Counted from the stretch's first letter, positions 20,434-30,722 are shown. The stretch: DNA of 64,000 nt from Inia geoffrensis (GCA_036417435.1 CM070917.1:58936436-59000435), one strand, 5' to 3'. Program-made: numbers and translations. Notes: generated by a model from the sequence alone, not told the origin.

Positions 20434-20792
20434 CAAGGAATCACCGTGAAACTGCAGGAGAGGTTGGCCAGGATGGTGGTGGCAGTGTCTCCTGTCTTGA
20501 AAGCCTGCCTGGACACAAGTGGACAGGGAGTTGGGACGACTGGCCTCCCTGCTCAGGAGGGCAAGCAGTCGTGGGGAAGACAGGAATAGGCAATGCAAGA
20601 AACAGAAGCACATTTTTTCCAGTTCAGAGGCAGGATTTGAGCTCTTTGGGCAACAGAGACTCCACTGCCCAAACAGGTGTTGATTTTTGAGGGTGGATGT
20701 GTGAGACAGAATGCTCATAAAGGACTACTTTCTTATCGGGCCTACAGGTGAATCATTATAGCATCACTTTGCATTTTTATAATAGTCAAGCA
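20434..20792. other. Unique DNA, nothing recognised
   Basis: One minus frame (20383-20718, 111 codons) starts in unique DNA and reads into the A-tail of the neighbouring L1 as a phenylalanine run, so it is spurious. Confidence 0.45.
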
Positions 20793-21160
20793 TTTAAAAA
20801 ATTTCTTATTGTGGTAAAATATATATAACATAAGTGTTACCTCTTTAACCATTTCTAAGTGTACAGCTCTGTGACATTAAAGACATTCACATTGTTGTGC
20901 AGCCATCACCAACATCATCTCCAGAACCTCTTCATCTTCCCCAGATAAAACTCTCTCCGCATCAAATGCTAACTCCCCACGTCCCCTCCTCCAGCCCCTG
21001 GCAACCACCATTCCACTTTCCATCTCTAGGAATTTGCTTATTCTAGGTGCCTCAAATAAGTGGAATCAAACACTGTTTGTCCTTTTGTGGCTGGCTTATT
21101 CACTCAGCCTACTGTCCTCAAGGTTCAGCCATGTTGCAGCAGGTGTTAGAATAGAGTTTA
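20793..21160 (-). mobile_element. Old L1 3'-region fragment
   Basis: TTGTGGTAAAATATATATAA, CATTGTTGTGCAGCCATCAC, CTCCAGCCCCTGGCAACCAC and CAAGGTTCAGCCATGTTGCA are the L1M 3' region in reverse orientation, homologous to the copies at 975, 8247 and 52690. Confidence 0.87.
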
Positions 21161-21204
21161 ATGTTTTTAAAGACCTTCCATGTAGCCAGTCTTGCTGCAT
21201 TCTC

Positions 21205-21310
21205 CCCATCCTCTACACAGGTTATATTAGCCCCATTTTGCAGATGAAGTCACTGAGGCTCACCATGGAGACTCACTGAGACATGCCTGGTCACACGGCC
21301 AGTGAATGGG
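21205..21310 (+). mobile_element. MIR SINE fragment
   Basis: TATTAGCCCCATTTTGCAGA, TGAAGTCACTGAGGCTCACC and GGTCACACGGCCAGTGAATG follow the MIR 3' half. Confidence 0.8.
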
Positions 21311-22075
21311 GGCGATGACATAGATTTTCTGACCTCCCCCCTGGGCTCTGCCCGCTTCCCCCTGTGGCCAGGTGACACCGGCAGGTCCGTAGCTTTGCCA
21401 ACACACCCCACCCACCATTTTAATAACAACTGTCACGTAAGTAGAAAATAAAATCAGTTCTGGAAGAAAACCTTCTCACTCTCAGTGTCTCCCCTCTCTT
21501 CCCTCTCCCTCTCTCTTGAGATGAGGCAGGGTGGTTTCTAAGAATAACTCCAAGTGATGGGACAGGTCAGTTTATAAATACTGTATAACCTGAGATGATG
21601 GGTCCAATTTGAAGCCTGTTGACAGTGAGGCTTTGAGGGATGGGCTCCAGGCAGGGTGTGTGCACGCGCATGGAATACGAATCAATAATTTATAAGGAGA
21701 AGGGCATGTTATGCAAACTCAAGGTATTGGCCTTGTGTCTGCAACAGATAAATGCTAGGATTCCATAGAGGGAGGGGTGAGCTGGAGCAAATCCTCATCC
21801 GCTGGGCTCTCACGGGTTCAAACTCGTGGCTGTGGATGGTGATGACCAGGAGGGGTCGGCGTGGAAGGGGACTCAGAAGCAAGAGTGGCCTGCCCCCAGG
21901 GGCTCTAGCTCCCCGGAGCCGTTGGGTGCCCCTATTCTTTGGTAGCTGGGAGGGTTCCCGAGCACTTTAGATACCCAGTCTCTGTGGCCGGAGAGTTTTC
22001 TGGTGTCAGCGGGATGAAGAGCCCAGGACCTTCCACCTTTAGGGGGAGGCATGGTAGGGTGGCCAGAGCCACCCT
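21311..22075. other. Unique DNA, nothing recognised
   Basis: Moderately A+T-rich in its first half (for example CATGGAATACGAATCAATAA near 21670) and G+C-rich after 21820. Only short frames are present. No splice pair, repeat or RNA gene was recognised. Confidence 0.4.
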
Positions 22076-22470
22076 CTTTCCTGGCTAATCTGTCTTCCAA
22101 GCAACTGGCGTGGGCCAAGGTATATTGCTTAATCAACCTCATTACTCTTGTGCATTTAGCAGCTCAGGGGAAGGTAATACCTTTCAGGTTTGACCCAATT
22201 TTAGTTTTTGTTGTCATAACCATGGAAAATCGACCTTTGGCCCCTCAGCAGCGGGCCTAAATGGGAAGTGATTTACAGTGAGCGTGCCGTGCGGAATCCC
22301 TAATGCTCTTGCAGGAGAGAGCCACGCACCCTCCGTCACAGCCCTAATCTCTGCTGAGCAGCAGTTTCCACGACAAATTCTCATTCTTCCCTGCCACTGA
22401 GAGCCCGGCTCCCTGGAGATTCTGAAAATTGCGTTACCTCGACTTCAAAGTAGATAGACAGAAAGACAGA
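22076..22470. promoter_or_regulatory. A+T-rich unique island, candidate conserved enhancer
   Basis: TGGCTAATCTGTCTTCC, TATTGCTTAATCAACCTCAT, GGTAATACCTTTCAGGTTTG and TTTTTGTTGTCATAACCATG stand out from the surrounding DNA. TAATC cores suit PITX/OTX-type homeodomains. The 22260-22460 part has ATTTACAGTGAGCGTGCCG and TCTGAAAATTGCGTTACCTC. No repeat or exon was recognised. The claim rests on composition and motifs. Confidence 0.35.
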
Positions 22471-22745
22471 CAAATCCCTTTCACTGGCGTCTGCGTTTCC
22501 AGGCCATGGACAACCTTGCTGAACTTCTCTCAATGGTCATTCCTCTGCCTGAGCTGTGACCTGCAATGTCACTTCCTGTTTCCAGTGAGGTAGCAGGGGG
22601 TCGTAGGCAGGGAATTGAGGCTTCATGTGATCTGCTTGCAGAAGTCTTTCCTTTTCTGGCTTTGTAGGAGAGACATAATTAGAAGTTATATAATGTCTTT
22701 GATACAGAGACAGGAGAAGGTGGTAGAGAAATCAAAGGGGAAAAG
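22471..22745. other. Unique DNA with a (TAGACAGA)-like short repeat
   Basis: A small AGA/CAGA run (GTAGATAGACAGAAAGACAG) lies at 22451-22472. Nothing else was identified up to the MLT1-like element. Confidence 0.4.
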
Positions 22746-23140
22746 GTGTATTAGTTAGCTACTGCTGTATAACAAACTACCTTCAAGGTCAGTTGCTTAA
22801 AACAAGAATCATTTCCTTACATTGCTCACAGGTCCCTGGGTCTGTTGGGGGGTCAACTGATCTTGGCTAGGCTCCCCTGTGGGTCTTCAGATTGACTCAG
22901 TGGCTCTGCTGCAGGCTGGGTCAAGCTGGGGCAGCCCTGCTTCATGTATCTTTCATCCCTGCTCTGGGACCAGGGGCCCAACCGTAGCAACGGCAGAGGC
23001 ACAAGAGAAAAGCGGAAACAAACAAGGTTTCTTCTAGCCTCGGCTTGGAAATAGCTCACCATCTCTTCTGCCTCATTCTATTGGCCAAACTCACATGGTT
23101 GAGCCCAGATTCACAGAGGTTGGGACAAAAGAATCCACCT
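22746..23140 (-). mobile_element. MLT1-like (MaLR) LTR, reverse orientation
   Basis: TTAGTTAGCTACTGCTGTAT, AACAAACTACCTTCAAGGTC, GGGTCTGTTGGGGGGTCAAC and ATTGGCCAAACTCACATGGT reproduce a mammalian LTR-type repeat whose reverse strand starts TTAGTTATCTATTGCTG. The exact subfamily is uncertain. Confidence 0.65.
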
Positions 23141-23159
23141 TTTTAGCAGGAAGAACTGC

Positions 23160-23385
23160 AAAGTCACATTATTTATTTAGTGCTTACCATGGACTAGCAA
23201 CTAAATTAAGCATTCTGTATACATGATCTTACTTGTTCTTTATGGTAACCCAATAAGAGAATTATTATTACCTAATTTATAGGTGAGCAAACTGAGGTTG
23301 ACAAAGGTTAGTGACAAGGGAGCCAGGATTTTGATCCAAGTTTATCTGATTCCCAAGGCCAGACTCTTAGGTACTTGCTCTACAT
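23160..23385 (+). mobile_element. MIR SINE, near full length
   Basis: TTTATTTAGTGCTTACCATG, GATCTTACTTGTTCTTTATG, AGGTGAGCAAACTGAGGTTG and ATTCCCAAGGCCAGACTCTT follow MIR from 5' part to 3' end. It is the most complete MIR in the window. Confidence 0.88.
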
Positions 23386-23458
23386 TTTAGTCTTATAGCA
23401 CTGCCCTCCAGCCCCTGCCCCTGTTCTGTGCCTTCTCTGCCCCTCACTGGGGTTACTT

Positions 23459-23575
23459 TGTGGATGGATGGATGAATGGATGAGTGGGTGGGTAGGTTGA
23501 TGGATGAGTGGATGAGTGAACGGACGGCTGGATGAATGGATGGGCAGAGAGATGGATGGCAGATATACAGATGGT
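23459..23575. repeat. (TGGA)n imperfect microsatellite
   Basis: TGGA/TGAA/TGGG tetranucleotides run for about 115 bases with point interruptions (GGATGGATGGATGAATGGAT at the start). The antisense reading is the S-I-H-P-rich short frame 23380-23586, which is therefore spurious. Confidence 0.92.
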
Positions 23576-23697
23576 TGAGTAGACAAATGGAATTGATGTT
23601 TCCAGGGACCTTATCCTCTTCTTTTTTTAAAATTTTATTGAAGTATAGTTGATTTACAATGTTGTGTTAATATCTGCTGTACAGCAAAGTGATTCAG

Positions 23698-23698
<1 letters not shown>

Positions 23699-23749
<51 letters not shown>
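23699..23749. repeat. (TA)25 microsatellite inside L1 3' UTR
   Basis: An uninterrupted TA run of about 51 bases. L1 consensus copies carry a short TATATA here, so this copy expanded after insertion. The plus-strand frame 23649-23867 with (YI)n is an artefact of it. Confidence 0.97.
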
Positions 23750-23751
<2 letters not shown>

Positions 23752-23932
23752 TTTTTCATATTCTTTTCCATTATGGTTTATCACAGCATATTGATTATAG
23801 TTCCCTGTGCTATACAGTTAGGCCTCGTTGTTTACCCCTCCTATATATAATAGTTTGTATCTGCTAATCCCAAATTCCCAATCCTTCCCTTCCGCACCCT
23901 TCCCTCCATCTTGGCAAGCACAAGACTGTTCT

Positions 23933-24434
23933 CTATGTCCGTGAGTCTGTTTCTGTTTTGTAGATATGTTCATTTGTGTCATATTTTAGATTCCACATGT
24001 AAGTGATATCATATGGTATTTGTCTGTCTCTTTCTGACTTACCTCGCTTAGTATGATAATCTCTAGGTCCATCCATGTTGCTGCAAATGGCATTATTTTG
24101 TTCTTTTTTTATGGCTGAGTAATATTCCATTGTATATATATATACCACATCTTCTTTATCCATTCATCTGTCCATGGACATTTAGGTTGCTTCCATGTCT
24201 TGTCTACTGTAAATTGTGCTGCTATGAACATAAGGGTGTATGTATCTTTTTGAATTATAGTTCTGTCTGGGTGCATGCCCAGGAGTGGGATCGCTGGATC
24301 ATATGGCAACTTTATTTTTAGTTTTTTGAGGAACCTACATACTGTTTTCCATAGTGGCTGCACCATTTTACATTCTCACCAACAGTGTAAGAGGGTTCCC
24401 TTTTCTCCACAACCTCTCCAGCATTTATTATTTG
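23933..24434 (-). pseudogene. L1 ORF2 C-terminal remnant, frameshifted
   Basis: This is what remains of L1 ORF2p, the endonuclease/reverse transcriptase of the LINE-1 element; only the C-terminal region after the reverse-transcriptase domain is left. On the minus strand, 24434-24366 encodes the end of the segment before [14 protein letters not shown]. Then come [30 protein letters not shown] and WIKKMWYIY, all diagnostic of the ORF2 C-terminus. A frameshift near 24140-24165 moves the frame, after which YTMEYYSAIKKE continues to a stop near 23933. The endonuclease, the YADD catalytic motif and ORF1 are all absent. The fragment sits in a 5'-truncated insertion and is not expressed as a working protein. 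Confidence 0.9.
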
Positions 24435-24452
24435 CAGGGACCTTAGCCTCTT

Positions 24453-25477
24453 TCTGATGTATACTCCTAGTTTCACCAAGCCATGCTGCCTCTGGAGAGG
24501 TCTTCCTTTCCTCATGAGCTAAAACTTATCTCCTGGGTAGTAAGAATGCTGCCCAAAGGAACTCTGAAGGAAAGTGAGGTCCCGGGAAGACAGATGTTGT
24601 GGCCAGGATCACTCAGGGAGAGCAGACTGAAGGCCATAGCAGGGTCCGGGTTGACCTGGGCTTGCACAGAGAGGCCTCCTCCCTGCCAGACCTTGGTCTA
24701 AGTTTCACCTCCAGAAGGTAGGGCAGGAGGTAGGCAGGATGGCTTCTTGCCAAGGAAGCCAATGGGGAGAGAGGAAGCAGGTTGTGGTGGCCCTCGCTTC
24801 TCCAGCCAGCGTCTCTCCCATCCGCTCTCCTCTGCTCCTCAGCAGCACCAGCTGTTCTGACTGTGACCCTCCTGAGCCCCCCTGCACATCGGTTTCACCA
24901 AGGAGGCCTGGCTGAGACCAGGGCCCTGTGGCTGCCAGAGGGAGAGGAGAGGCCTCTGCAGTCCTGCATCCCCGGTAGTGATGAGGTGGCCACTGTGCTC
25001 CCGAAGGAAAGGGGGCAGCTGTGGGTGTGCCCCACCTCTCAGTGCCCCCAGCCCTGTGCATGGTGTGTCCATCTCCACCTGGGACTCATCAGAGGAGGCC
25101 AGGCGTGGATTCCGGTCCCTGCTGCAGGTGTGCGAGGTGGCCAGGGTGGGGTCTGAGGCGAGGACGCTTCCTGTGTTGTCATGTTCCCCCCTTTCTTCTC
25201 ACGGCTAGGGAGCTGATGAGGGAAGACTGAGGCTTTGGGTGACAGCGTGCTGACAGCTGTTGCCCTCCTGCCACTGCTGGTAGAAACCCCCTGGAGCAAG
25301 TCTCTCAGCCCCAAGCATGGGACACCCGCAGTATCATTACACTGACTATTGCTTCTTTCCAGGCGTATTGATCTAGCTTCTGTCGCTGACTCTGGTGAGT
25401 CGAAAGGCTCCGAAGCCTCAGGGACCTGAGACAGTGGGTGTAACTCAGGATCTACTGTCAGTCCAGGAGGTGACATA
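24453..25477. other. Unique DNA with a weak MIR-like piece and one micro-exon-like motif
   Basis: The interval 24540-24670 (AACTCTGAAGGAAAGTGAGG, CCAGGATCACTCAGGGAGAG) resembles a decayed MIR. Overlapping frames of 124 codons (24782-25156 plus) and 145 codons (25039-25476 minus) have no recognisable domains. The 32-base splice-like arrangement at 25363-25394 is listed separately. Confidence 0.4.
25363..25394 (+). other. Micro-exon-like segment, speculative
   Basis: A branch-point-like ACTGACT (25341), a pyrimidine run and CAG-type acceptor TTCTTTCCAG end at 25362. A donor CTG|GTGAGT follows at 25394/25395, giving a 32-base segment open in only one frame. Splice-like signals this close together also arise by chance, and 32 bases would be unusually short. 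Confidence 0.12.
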
Positions 25478-25640
25478 TTTTTTAATTAAAAAAATTGAGA
25501 CTAACTTACATACTATGAAATCTATAGGTCTTGGTACAGACCAAGCAGTTTTGACAAATGTATGCACCTGTTTAACCATTACCTAGACTGACATATGGAA
25601 CTTCCCCATCTCTTGAGAAAGTTCCTTGTTTCGGCAGGGG
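25478..25640 (-). mobile_element. Old L1 fragment, probable
   Basis: TTTTTTAATTAAAAAAATTG, then ACTTACATACTATGAAATCT, AAGCAGTTTTGACAAATGTA and ATGCACCTGTTTAACCATTA resemble the 3' UTR of ancient L1s in reverse orientation. The match is partial. Confidence 0.5.
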
Positions 25641-26989
25641 GTACCAAAGTGCCTGGGTGGGGTGATGCGATGCAGGCAGGTGAACACAGGACTTAGTTGT
25701 AGCCTTAGCAAGACTCTCAGGACGGCCTCAACCAATGCAGGCCTGTGAGAACCCAGCTCCTTTGGGCTAATGGCCTGGATGAGAGGGGCCAGCAAAGGGA
25801 CAGACAGCCAGGAGAAGGGTCCTTGGCTGGAAAGCACCAGGCAAAATTATCAGCCCATTCCCCACCTCCATGCACGTCACACTCAGGTGCCCCAGGAAGA
25901 TGTCCTTGTCCTTCTACGTGGCAGGCACTCCTGACTTGTGGCGGGGCAGATAGGCATTGGCATTGATGTGACAATCTTGTGAACACCTGAGACCATATGT
26001 GGGAGGCTCAGAGGTGGGCATCGATGTGTGCTGGGTTGTCAAGAAAAGGGATATGTGACACCTCGCCCTGGGTGGGGATTCAGTGCTGTGTCCCGCCCAG
26101 GAATCCTGTTCACTGTTTCTGCCCCAAATCCCTCTTGCTGCATCTGCCCCTGTTTGCCTCCTGTGCTCAGGGGAGGTGTGGGTGGCCGAGGACCGGTACC
26201 CATACCAAGATCAGGCGACTTTCTCCAAGTGGCCAAATTATTCCACAGCAGGGCCCTTGGGGAATTCTTGGAATGTTTGTGCAAAGGTCATGTGGTAAAC
26301 GGTAGCTAACGATATATATTTTTAAAGCATGTTACCATTTTAAGTTAGTTCCCTGAGGCGCAGGCTGGAACTGCACTCCCTGTGCCCAGGGAGGGAGGTG
26401 TGGCTCAACAGGGGGAACATTTAAAAAACCTTCCAGGAGACACAGTCGGGCTCGGGCCAAGCCCCAGACCTGTGAGTGCACAACAGAATGGAGGTCTCAG
26501 GGCCAGGTCAGGGGATCCCAAGGACCCCAGGTCCGAAAGGGGTCTTGGGGGAAGCAGTCATTCCGGTTCCTGCACTGTGAGAGCAAGGACTGAGTCTTCA
26601 CCCAGGCCCATTGGCTTTTATGACCCAGAGGCCCCAACACCCCCCTGAAATCCCCAGTGCCCCTCCCATCGGCACCCCAAAATGCCAGTCCATGCAGGCA
26701 CTGAGGCATCCTCAGGAGGGAACCCTAGGAGTGCCTACTCCGCCCTCTCCTTACCTCTCCACTTTCCAAAATTTAGAATCCTATTAAGATCTTGGCCCCC
26801 TCCACTTGTGACGTAAAGCCAGTCTGGAGAAAACGTCAGCTGTTCAACATCAAAATCCTATAACCAAATGCCCTGTTTCCACCACACAGATACCAGGCAG
26901 CGCAGAGATAAGTGAAAAAGAGCCTCCGATTGCTGCTGGCATTGCGCTATCTGCTGGGCCCAGCTGCGTGGGGCGGGAGCAACTGCGGA
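25641..26989. other. Unique DNA, nothing recognised
   Basis: Short frames on both strands at 25717-25986, 25997-26305 and 26382-26648. An A+T-rich patch at 26290-26345 (GATATATATTTTTAAAGCAT) has no repeat match. The right part leads into the pyrimidine-rich tract. Confidence 0.4.
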
Positions 26990-27410
26990 CAGTCTCATCA
27001 GCACCCCCCAGCCCCCAGCCCGTCCACCCCAGATGTCTCCTCCTACCCTGCCCGCCATGCTCTCCCCCACTCCCTCCACCTAGTTCCCACCTTCTTCGTC
27101 CCTTCCCTGCTCACCCCTTCTGCCCTTCGAGCTCTCTTCCTCCCACCCCTTCCCTCTTCCCCATCCCTCTCTGCCATGCCCCTCCCTCACTCCCTGCACT
27201 CCATCCTGCCTCCTCTGTACCCTCCCTCATGTCTACACGCCCTGCAGCCCTACCCATCTACCTGCACCCCTGCCTCTACCCAGTGTGCCCAGTCTCCAGA
27301 TGTCTCAGCCCACTGTGTTCCTCCCACATCTCCATCCTCTGAGCTGCCTCTACACCTCCCTTTGCCCCTGAATCCCCCACTCCCTTGACTCCTGAAGCCC
27401 TGCATTCCCA
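26990..27410. repeat. Pyrimidine-rich low-complexity tract, about 0.4 kb
   Basis: The plus strand is almost entirely C and T, with CCCTCC/CTCCC-type words and few purines (for example CCTCCCTCACTCCCTGCACT near 27181). It has no regular repeat unit. The strand asymmetry creates a 158-codon plus frame (26912-27388) rich in P, S and L, which should be ignored as a gene. Confidence 0.85.
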
Positions 27411-27970
27411 GGGACTCCTTCATAGCTGGTGTTCCTGGCCCCTCCCATCAGGCCCTCTAGATGGGGGAACTCCCCTGTCCCTCCCAAGGAGGGCATCCCT
27501 GAGCTGGTGTCTCTGGCCTGCAAGAGGGCAGAAGAAAGGGGACCAGTGTGAGGAGGGGGCTTTGACCCTTTACTGGGCGTGGGCTGTGGGTAATACCCAG
27601 GGAAGCAGTGTGAGGATTAACTGTGGGGAATGGGCTGCCCTTCATCCTGGGCCCAAATCACAGAGTCTTCTCTGTGAACGGACATGGCCTGAAGATGGAG
27701 CTGACATGGTCGGCTCCAGGCTCTCTCCTTGCGCCTGTCCATCTCCTTAGTTCTGATGAAAACATCACCGACCTTCAGTTCTGTGATCCTGGGGTGGACT
27801 CCCTCCCAGTGTGTCTGTTGGGGGCTTCTTTTCGATACATGCCACTGGCCGAAGGGCTCCCCTGCAGGCAGGTTTGGGCTAATTCTTCAGTGAGCCGTTT
27901 GGGACCTTCCACCCCCAGCAGCCCTGTCTCTCCTGCCACCTGCCCTGTGCCCAGGCCTCCTCACCTTGGC
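27411..27970. other. Unique DNA, nothing recognised
   Basis: Frames of 121 codons (27385-27750 plus) and 117 codons (27623-27976 plus) overlap each other in different phases, so at most one could be real. Neither resembles a known protein. Confidence 0.4.
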
Positions 27971-28500
27971 TGGTGAGGCTCTCCTGCCTGACCTCCTTCC
28001 TACATTTCTGCTCCACTCTTTCTGCTCGGCTCTGCTGTTACTTCCTTCAGAAAGCCAGTCACATCCCAGCCCACTCCCACCCTTCCTGTGTCCACAGGGC
28101 TCTGTGCATCCCCTCTGTAGCATCCATCAGAGTGTATTATAATTTCCTGTTTAAATCATGGCAGTGCACACCTATGCTCCTGCCCAGGCCCCAGTGTTTG
28201 CAGGTGATGGGCAAAAGGTGGTGCTATCACCACCTGTGTGGTTCGAGTAGCCCCTCCTGGGTGAGCTGCTGAAGGAAGGGGAGGCTATGCGACTTGCCCA
28301 GGGTCTCCCAGGTAGAGGTGGCAAGGTGGGGAACACTCAGCCTCCCAGCCTCACCCCTTAGACACCCCTGTCTGGTTGCCCACTTCCCCATTAGACTGTG
28401 AACTGCTAAGGGGCCACAAAGGATGTACCCTTGGTTCCCATCACCTAGCTCGATGTGGCACAGGCTCTTCAGATTTGTTGAATACCTGGAGGAAGTATGG
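27971..28500 (+). mobile_element. L2 3' half, with a MIR piece inserted
   Basis: The first part (about 27975-28160) has CCCCTCTGTAGCATCCATCA and GAGTGTATTATAATTTCCTG. The second (28383-28490) has GACTGTGAACTGCTAAGGGG, TTCCCATCACCTAGCTCGAT and TTTGTTGAATACCTGG, the L2 3' end. Between them 28275-28335 (TGCGACTTGCCCAGGGTCTC) is the 3' part of a MIR. Order and orientation indicate one L2 interrupted by a MIR. Confidence 0.65.
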
Positions 28501-28714
28501 CAGCCACTTGGGCTTCCTCCAGACTCTTCCCCAAGAGCCCATCAGGGTTACTTTCAGAATCTTCTCTCTTTCCTCACCTCCTTCCCCATCCAGCTGTGTT
28601 TTCCTTCACAGCCAAGGGGCCCCACCACCCATAGCGGTGTGTGGTGAAGTGGAGGGGTGAAGGGGGAAGGGATAGTTTGTCCACCAGTTAACCTGGGCCA
28701 CTAGGTGAGGATCA
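28501..28714. other. Unique DNA, nothing recognised
   Basis: A short G+C-rich gap between oppositely oriented L2 pieces. Confidence 0.4.
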
Positions 28715-28945
28715 GTGTTTTAGTCTTTCCATTCATTTGTTCATTCATTCGATTATTCGTTCCTCCAACAAATATAAAGAACCTAGTATATGCCAGGTAC
28801 TGGATTTACAGTGGTGAACAAACCATATTTCCCAGCTCTCGCAGACCATGGTTGAGTAAAGAAATAAATCAAAATATGATTAGTTTGCAACAAGTGCCAA
28901 GGAGAGTGACCAGGGAACTGGGGTGGGGACTACGTTAGCTTTGGT
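28715..28945 (-). mobile_element. L2 fragment
   Basis: CATTCATTTGTTCATTCATT, CAACAAATATAAAGAACCTA, TATATGCCAGGTACTGGATT and ACAGTGGTGAACAAACCATA are the reverse complement of the L2 3' end. Confidence 0.85.
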
Positions 28946-29324
28946 GGTTGAGAAAGGCCTCTCATCAGAGATGTGATTTCCACTTGAGGACGAGAGACAG
29001 GATGGAGCCAGCAAGGAAGTGGTGAGTGAGAAGGTCTCACCTGGGGGGTGAAGGACAACTGGGTCCCTTAGAAGTCCAGTCCTGTTGGACCTCTTTGAAG
29101 CATCCAATGCTCTCCTTCCTTGGGCTTTTGTGGTATTTTGCAATCTCATCTTCCTTCTCTTTGGGGCCTCTCCTTGTTCCTCCTTTCTCTCCCACAAACT
29201 CCTGGGGTGTCCCAGGTATGCCCTCTCATTACCTTTTCTGTACTCCTATTCCACCTTCTCACGCGGTGTTCTTATCCATGCTCATGGCTTCAGCCACCAG
29301 TTATATTTATATTTTGGTAATTCC
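28946..29324. other. Unique DNA, possibly continuing the L2
   Basis: GAAAGGCCTCTCATCAGAGA and ATGTGATTTCCACTTGAGGA at 28953-28990 fit the internal L2 consensus, so the L2 may extend to about 29015. From there to 29324 I recognise nothing. Three short plus frames overlap. Confidence 0.4.
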
Positions 29325-29738
29325 TGCGTTAGTTATCTATTGCTCTGTAATGGATTACACTGAAATGTAGTGGCTTCCAACAACAATCATTTATTAGCTC
29401 ATAGTTTCTGGGGTTCAGGAATCTGGAGGTGGCTGAGCTGAGTGCTTTTAGCTCAGGGTCTTTCATGAGGTTGCAGCATGTTGGCTGTTGGTGGGAGGCC
29501 TCAGTTCCTCGCATGTGGATCTCTCCCTATGGCTGCTTGAGTGTCCTTATGACATGGCAGCCAACTTCCCCCAGGGTAAGTATGACCTGATCTCAGAATC
29601 AATGCACCATCACTTCTGCCATGTTCTAGTAGTTACACAGACCAGCGCTGGTCTGATGTGGGCAGGGGCTACATAAGGGGACAGGAGGTGAGAATTGTAG
29701 GGGCCACCTTGGAGGCAGGCTGCCACAATCTCCAAAGC
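29325..29738 (-). mobile_element. MLT1 (MaLR) LTR, reverse orientation
   Basis: GTTAGTTATCTATTGCTCTG, CAACAACAATCATTTATTAG, GGGGTTCAGGAATCTGGAGG, TATGACATGGCAGCCAACTT and CACCTTGGAGGCAGGCTGCC are in MLT1 reverse order from end to end. It is a solo LTR with no internal sequence. Confidence 0.85.
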
Positions 29739-30300
29739 AGATGACTGTTTCCTAAGCCTTGGATGATGGTTGGGTACTAGGATCACCCCCATACATATCA
29801 GGGGCTCTTTGAACACATGTCGAAATCTGAACTGAATTCCACAAGCCTGGAAACATTGTATAACGTAATTGTTAACATATACAAAGGTGTAAAGAATAAC
29901 TTATAAACTACGTTATCAACCCAGCTGAAGCCCCCTCGATGTAACCTTCCCTCAGTCCTGTGCATCACACAAATTCTCCATCTGCCCTTTCCTAAATCTT
30001 AAATCTTAATTTCTCACTTGATTCCTGGCGGCAGCCTCCTGATTAAGATTCCTGCCTTGGTTTTTACCCCCTCCATCCTGTCCACATTGGCACGACAGTG
30101 AGCTTCCTAAGACATGCATCTGCGTCGTTTCCGGCTTCAAATTCTTCAAGTGGCCTTTTAAAGTCCTTGGCCTGACCTTCAAGGTGCATCATGATCTGAT
30201 TCCTGACTTACCGGCCAGTGTCGTCTTCCAGTACATCAAATCCCACACCTCCTGCCCCATTGTTTGCATCCCTGGGAGACATCTCGCCTGCTCTTCCTTC
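29739..30300 (+). mobile_element. L2 internal fragment (right part), left part unassigned
   Basis: From about 30075, GACAGTGAGCTTCCTAAGAC, TTCAAATTCTTCAAGTGGCC, TCCTTGGCCTGACCTTCAAG and CATCATGATCTGATTCCTGA match the L2 region that precedes its 3' end. The part 29739-29990 is less clear: TGAACACATGTCGAAATCTG and neighbours are unassigned. Confidence 0.6.
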
Positions 30301-30454
30301 CTGTCTCTGCTCCTGCTGTCTCCTCCTCTCCCCTCGAGTCTCTGACTCACTCCAGGGTTGGCACCTAGGAGCAAGAAAACCCTCACAGCGTGAGTGAGGA
30401 GCCTCTGTTCAGCGTTCCACACATCCTTTGTCCACCTCTCTTGTCACTGGTACT

Positions 30455-30585
30455 TTCTTCCTTCATTCTGTCACTCAAACATATTCCTTTAACACCTCTG
30501 TGCCAGGCACTGTTCTAGATGCCGGGAACATGGCATTGAGCAAAACTAAGGTCTGCCCTGTGCAGCTTGCCATCTGTGGCCTTAC
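30455..30585 (-). mobile_element. L2 3'-end fragment
   Basis: TCATTCTGTCACTCAAACAT, CTGTGCCAGGCACTGTTCTA and GATGCCGGGAACATGGCATT are a reverse L2 3' end. Confidence 0.82.
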
Positions 30586-30599
30586 CCCACCTCTGCTGG

Positions 30600-30722
30600 G
30601 ATTTTTGGTTTATTGTCATCTGTCCCTCTGTACCACAAGCCCCTTGGGTACAGGTCAGTGTGGCATTTCTTATCCGTGTCCCCAGCATCTAGCACAGGAG
30701 GGACTTGATGGACGTTCGGCGC
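30600..30722 (+). mobile_element. L2 3'-end fragment
   Basis: TACCACAAGCCCCTTGGGTA, TTCTTATCCGTGTCCCCAGC and ATCTAGCACAGGAGGGACTT form a sense L2 3' end. It faces the reverse copy just to the left. Confidence 0.7.

Larger units (their letters stand above)
23603..24452 (-). mobile_element. L1 insertion, 0.8 kb, with 18-bp target-site duplication
   Basis: The largest L1 in the window (body 23621-24434) carries the whole 3' UTR and the end of ORF2 in reverse orientation. Landmarks are ATTGAAGTATAGTTGATTTA, TCCCTGTGCTATACAGTTAG, TATCATATGGTATTTGTCTG and GTTTTCCATAGTGGCTGCAC. Duplications CAGGGACCTTRKCCTCTT at 23603-23620 and 24435-24452 match at 17 of 18 bases. It is 5'-truncated within ORF2 and cannot move. 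An expanded (TA)n lies in its 3' UTR. Confidence 0.95.
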
